A DNA stretch of 7,443 bases from a bacterium BMS3Bbin02 (GTDB lineage: Bacteria; Actinomycetota; Acidimicrobiia; Spongiisociales; UBA5794). The stretch spans positions 1 to 7,443 of the forward strand of contig BDTL01000258.1 of assembly GCA_002898115.1 (NCBI GenBank), in the 5' to 3' direction. Position 1 is the stretch's first letter. The number at the start of each line of letters is the position of its first letter. The position numbers and the translations under genes are program-made. This document shows, piece after piece, positions 5,497 through 7,443 of this stretch. The notes under the pieces are model-generated. The model was not told the origin of the DNA. It ran no database searches and saw nothing but the letters and a program-made list of their open reading frames with translations.

Positions 5497-5528
5497 CGCG
5501 ACCTTTCCACTCCGAGGAAATAGTCGCG
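5497..5528 (+). promoter_or_regulatory. Strong hairpin upstream of the RHS gene
   Basis: CGCGAC (5497-5502) pairs with GTCGCG (5523-5528). Inside it TTTCC (5504-5508) pairs with GGAAA (5516-5520), leaving a seven-base loop and a small 1x2 internal loop. Eleven pairs make this the best stem in the intergenic region. A -10-like TAGAGT follows at once (5529-5534). If that promoter is real, this element lies upstream of the start site and would be an operator. If transcription comes from further upstream, it is an RNA structure. The role is unknown. Confidence 0.45.
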
Positions 5529-5573
5529 TAGAGTGGGCAGAGAAACACGCTCCGTGGTGTTGAAGTTATGCCG

Positions 5574-5641
5574 GTTGTTCGTTCGTCGGTGTGTCGTACG
5601 AACAGCATATGGTGATCGACTGCGTCCGTAGATCGATCATC
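5574..5641 (+). promoter_or_regulatory. Two tandem hairpins in the RHS leader
   Basis: Hairpin A: 5574-5582 pairs with 5598-5606 (nine pairs including one G-T wobble; core GTTCGT with ACGAAC). Hairpin B: 5611-5619 pairs with 5633-5641 (nine pairs including one wobble; core TGATCGA with TCGATCA). Only four bases separate them. They end 54 bases before the GTG start. This may be a structured 5' leader or paired operator sites. I do not recognise a known riboswitch class. Confidence 0.4.
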
Positions 5642-5680
5642 GTCAACGTCGACGGTGTCGCTCAGTACTCGCACGAAGTA

Positions 5681-5688
5681 GAAGGGGG
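5681..5688 (+). promoter_or_regulatory. Ribosome binding site of the RHS gene
   Basis: GAAGGGGG lies six bases before GTG 5695. The frame is open only from 5632, after a TAG at 5629, and contains no other ATG, GTG or TTG before 5695, so this site and start belong together. Confidence 0.75.
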
Positions 5689-5694
5689 CCCGCA

Positions 5695-7443
5695 GTGGCC
5701 ATCGGTAAGCGTTCGGTTCGTTGGTTTCGATTCTCCCTGATTGTGGTGGCGTTCACGTTGTTGGCGTCGTCTGTTGTTGTCGCTCAGGTTGATACGGGTG
5801 CGGTGGGTGCGGATCCGTCGGATGATGTGTTGAATGAGGATCTCCCCGGGCTGCCGCCCGACGACTTCGTTGATAGGCCTCTACTCCCCGGTGTCGGTGA
5901 TCCTCGTTCCGCGGAGTTGCCGCCCGCCGATCAGGTCGGTGATCCGGGTCGGCCTTTCGAGCCGACGCCGCCCGAAGAGGATCCTGGGGAACCGGTCGTG
6001 GAGGATGTCCTTCCTGAGGTTCGTTCTGGGCCGGTGGAGGTGACGCCGATTGTTGTTGATGACCCGTTGCCGGAGTTGCCGGTGTGGTCGCCGAACCCGG
6101 AACTGTCTCGTGGGGGAGTGACCCCGGGCGTGGTGGATGTGACGATTGGTCGTGGCGCCGGTGAGGCGCGCGGCGTTGGCAGTGTGGTGTCGTTTGAGCC
6201 TCGGGGAAAGGCGACGTTCACTCAGGATGTCGCGTTAAAGGTGCGGACGTTCGATCCGTCCGAGGCGAAGGACGTGTCGGCGTTTCGTACGTTGTTCCAG
6301 CTCTCGGATCCCGGTGTCGACAAGGCTGCGGTGCTCGCCGACAGTGTTGATGTCGTGCTGGACTACTCCGATATTCCGATTCTTGCGGGTGGTGACGCGT
6401 TCGGGCGGTTGAATATCACGCTGTTTGAGGATTGTGTCGCGGACAAGGCAACGGGTGTTCAGTCTTGTTCGAAGTCGACGGCGTTGGACACGGTGAATGA
6501 CGTGTCGTTGCGATCATTGCGTGCCGAGTTGACGCCGGAGTTGTTGAAGGCGTTGTTGGGTGGCGCCACGGCCGGGAAGGTGTCGGGCGCCGAGGTGACG
6601 TCCGGGGCCGCGACGAGCGCCCTCGGGTTGCAATCGACGGGTACTGGTGGGGCATTGTTGGGGATGTCTTCGGGGTCGTCGAGCGGGGAAGGTGATTTTG
6701 CGGCGGCGCCGTTTCAGACGATCGCGGATTGGGATGTGTCTGGTTTTACGGGTTCTGCGTCGACGTCGTATCCGATTCAGTTGCCCGCTCCGGCGGTGGG
6801 GCCGCAGCCGTCGATTGTGTTGTCGTATTCGTCGTCTGCCATCGACGGGATGAATCTCTTTTCGAATAATCAGGTGGGGTCGATCGGCGCCGGCTGGTCG
6901 TATACGCCGGGGTATATCACGAGGGTGTTGAAGTCATGTCCATCGACTGGGGATCTGTGTACGGCGGGCGATGAGTATTCGATCGTGTTGAACGGTGTGT
7001 CGTCGCGACTGGTCCAGACCACCCAGGATGAGCTCTTTCGGGTGCAGGACGACCCGAATTGGAAGGTTGAGCGCAAGATCGACCCGGGTGGTACTCCTGA
7101 TCAGAACAATTACTACTGGGAAGTGACGGCGAAGGACGGGACCCGATATGTGTTTGGCCTGTCGGATGATTCCGCGCAAACCATTCCGCTCAACGGTGGC
7201 GCCGATAGCGTGTATCAGTGGGATTTGAACAAGATTGTTGACACGGTTGGGAATGAGGCGGTGTTCTCGTATGGGCAGGAGTTCAACTATTACGGTTCTG
7301 GAAAGAAGTATGTGCAGGCATCGAACCTGAAACAGATCGACTATTCGATTCTGAGTGGGCAGCCGTCTCTGCGGGTGCGGTTCAATCAGGAGGCGCGTTG
7401 TGGTGATGCGTCGACGACGTTCGGGAATTGTGACCCGGTGGCG
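5695..7443 (+). CDS. Large secreted RHS/YD-repeat protein, N-terminal 583 residues (cut by window edge)
   Basis: One uninterrupted frame of 583 codons runs from GTG 5695 to the edge. Residues 1-30 form a signal peptide: basic start (KRSVRWFR), hydrophobic core FSLIVVAFTLLASSVVVA. Residues 40-135 are acidic and proline-rich with many PP and DD pairs, like an extended wall-spanning stalk. Residues 145-300 hold a domain I cannot name, with two cysteines (Cys247, Cys258). A Gly/Ser/Thr linker (about 302-335) follows. From about 340 the sequence has the layout of the N-terminal module of actinobacterial RHS-repeat proteins: DWDVSGFTGSASTSYPIQLP, PSIVLSYSSSAIDG (372-385), IGAGWSYTPGYITR (397-410), then LNGVSSRLV, YYWEVTAKDGTRYVFG and VYQWDLNKIVDTVGN. 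YD repeats, an RHS core and any C-terminal toxin would lie beyond the edge. Codon choice (TTG for half of the leucines) differs from upstream genes. Family call is good; a toxin role is an inference. Confidence 0.85.
   Translation, partial: MAIGKRSVRWFRFSLIVVAFTLLASSVVVAQVDTGAVGADPSDDVLNEDLPGLPPDDFVDRPLLPGVGDPRSAELPPADQVGDPGRPFEPTPPEEDPGEPVVEDVLPEVRSGPVEVTPIVVDDPLPELPVWSPNPELSRGGVTPGVVDVTIGRGAGEARGVGSVVSFEPRGKATFTQDVALKVRTFDPSEAKDVSAFRTLFQLSDPGVDKAAVLADSVDVVLDYSDIPILAGGDAFGRLNITLFEDCVADKATGVQSCSKSTALDTVNDVSLRSLRAELTPELLKALLGGATAGKVSGAEVTSGAATSALGLQSTGTGGALLGMSSGSSSGEGDFAAAPFQTIADWDVSGFTGSASTSYPIQLPAPAVGPQPSIVLSYSSSAIDGMNLFSNNQVGSIGAGWSYTPGYITRVLKSCPSTGDLCTAGDEYSIVLNGVSSRLVQTTQDELFRVQDDPNWKVERKIDPGGTPDQNNYYWEVTAKDGTRYVFGLSDDSAQTIPLNGGADSVYQWDLNKIVDTVGNEAVFSYGQEFNYYGSGKKYVQASNLKQIDYSILSGQPSLRVRFNQEARCGDASTTFGNCDPVA

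Larger units (their letters stand above)
5294..5694 (+). other. Intergenic region without a convincing gene, rich in inverted repeats
   Basis: Between the nuclease gene and the RHS gene I find no protein-coding frame with recognisable similarity on either strand. Short open frames on the minus strand (about 5203-5451 and 5471-5674) have no ribosome site or family features. The stretch contains a palindrome TCGATATCGA (5407-5416), a small CACCG/CGGTG stem (5386-5390 with 5397-5401), a hairpin beside a T tract (5451-5496) and three further hairpins (5497-5641) leading to the RHS start. It marks the boundary between housekeeping genes and an accessory gene. Its 3' half probably contains the promoter and leader of the RHS gene. 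Confidence 0.7.

Noticed and set aside
5294..5694. A known c-di-AMP (ydaO type) or c-di-GMP riboswitch before the RHS gene.
   Set aside because: Such switches occur before cell-surface genes, but I could not find their conserved sequence blocks. The hairpins alone do not support the assignment.
1..7443. CRISPR arrays, tRNA or rRNA genes, insertion sequences and attachment sites.
   Set aside because: I saw no regularly spaced repeats, no tRNA-like cloverleaf, no transposase or integrase frame and no flanking inverted repeats.

Overview
The window is high-G+C DNA from what looks like an actinobacterium. The run pgsA, gcvH, garA-like FHA gene, Rv1828-like merR and bifunctional nuclease matches the order of Mycobacterium tuberculosis Rv1822 to Rv1829, recalled from memory. 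Several genes also appear to be transcribed without a leader, which is common in Actinobacteria. A deep non-mycobacterial lineage such as Acidimicrobiia is my guess; nothing here proves it.

Layout. Positions 1-458 on the minus strand hold the N-terminal part of an endonuclease/exonuclease/phosphatase protein, cut by the left edge. A 67-base divergent promoter region follows. All remaining genes are on the plus strand: a DUF6941-like protein (526-933), a CDP-alcohol phosphatidyltransferase (939-1493), glycine cleavage H protein (1537-1914), a GarA/OdhI-like FHA protein (1973-2395), a MerR regulator (2388-3119), an S11 D-Ala-D-Ala carboxypeptidase (3123-4172), an HPRT-like phosphoribosyltransferase (4175-4753) and a bifunctional nuclease family protein (4766-5293). 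A 401-base stretch without a convincing gene (5294-5694) contains several hairpins. From GTG 5695 to the right edge runs one open frame of 583 codons, the N-terminal part of a large secreted RHS/YD-repeat protein.

How it fits together. FHA, merR, carboxypeptidase and phosphoribosyltransferase are packed as one unit (8-base overlap, then 3- and 2-base gaps). The FHA and H proteins link to central nitrogen and carbon metabolism in better-known relatives. The carboxypeptidase acts on the cell wall and the phosphatidyltransferase on membrane lipid. Housekeeping genes end at 5293. The RHS gene has a different codon profile and is probably an accessory gene.

Points most worth a second look: four -10-like boxes placed 6 or 7 bases before an ATG; the structured region in front of the RHS gene; the unusual PRPP loop of the phosphoribosyltransferase; the shifted phospho-acceptor motif of the FHA protein; and the unassigned 300-residue N-terminal region of the RHS protein.
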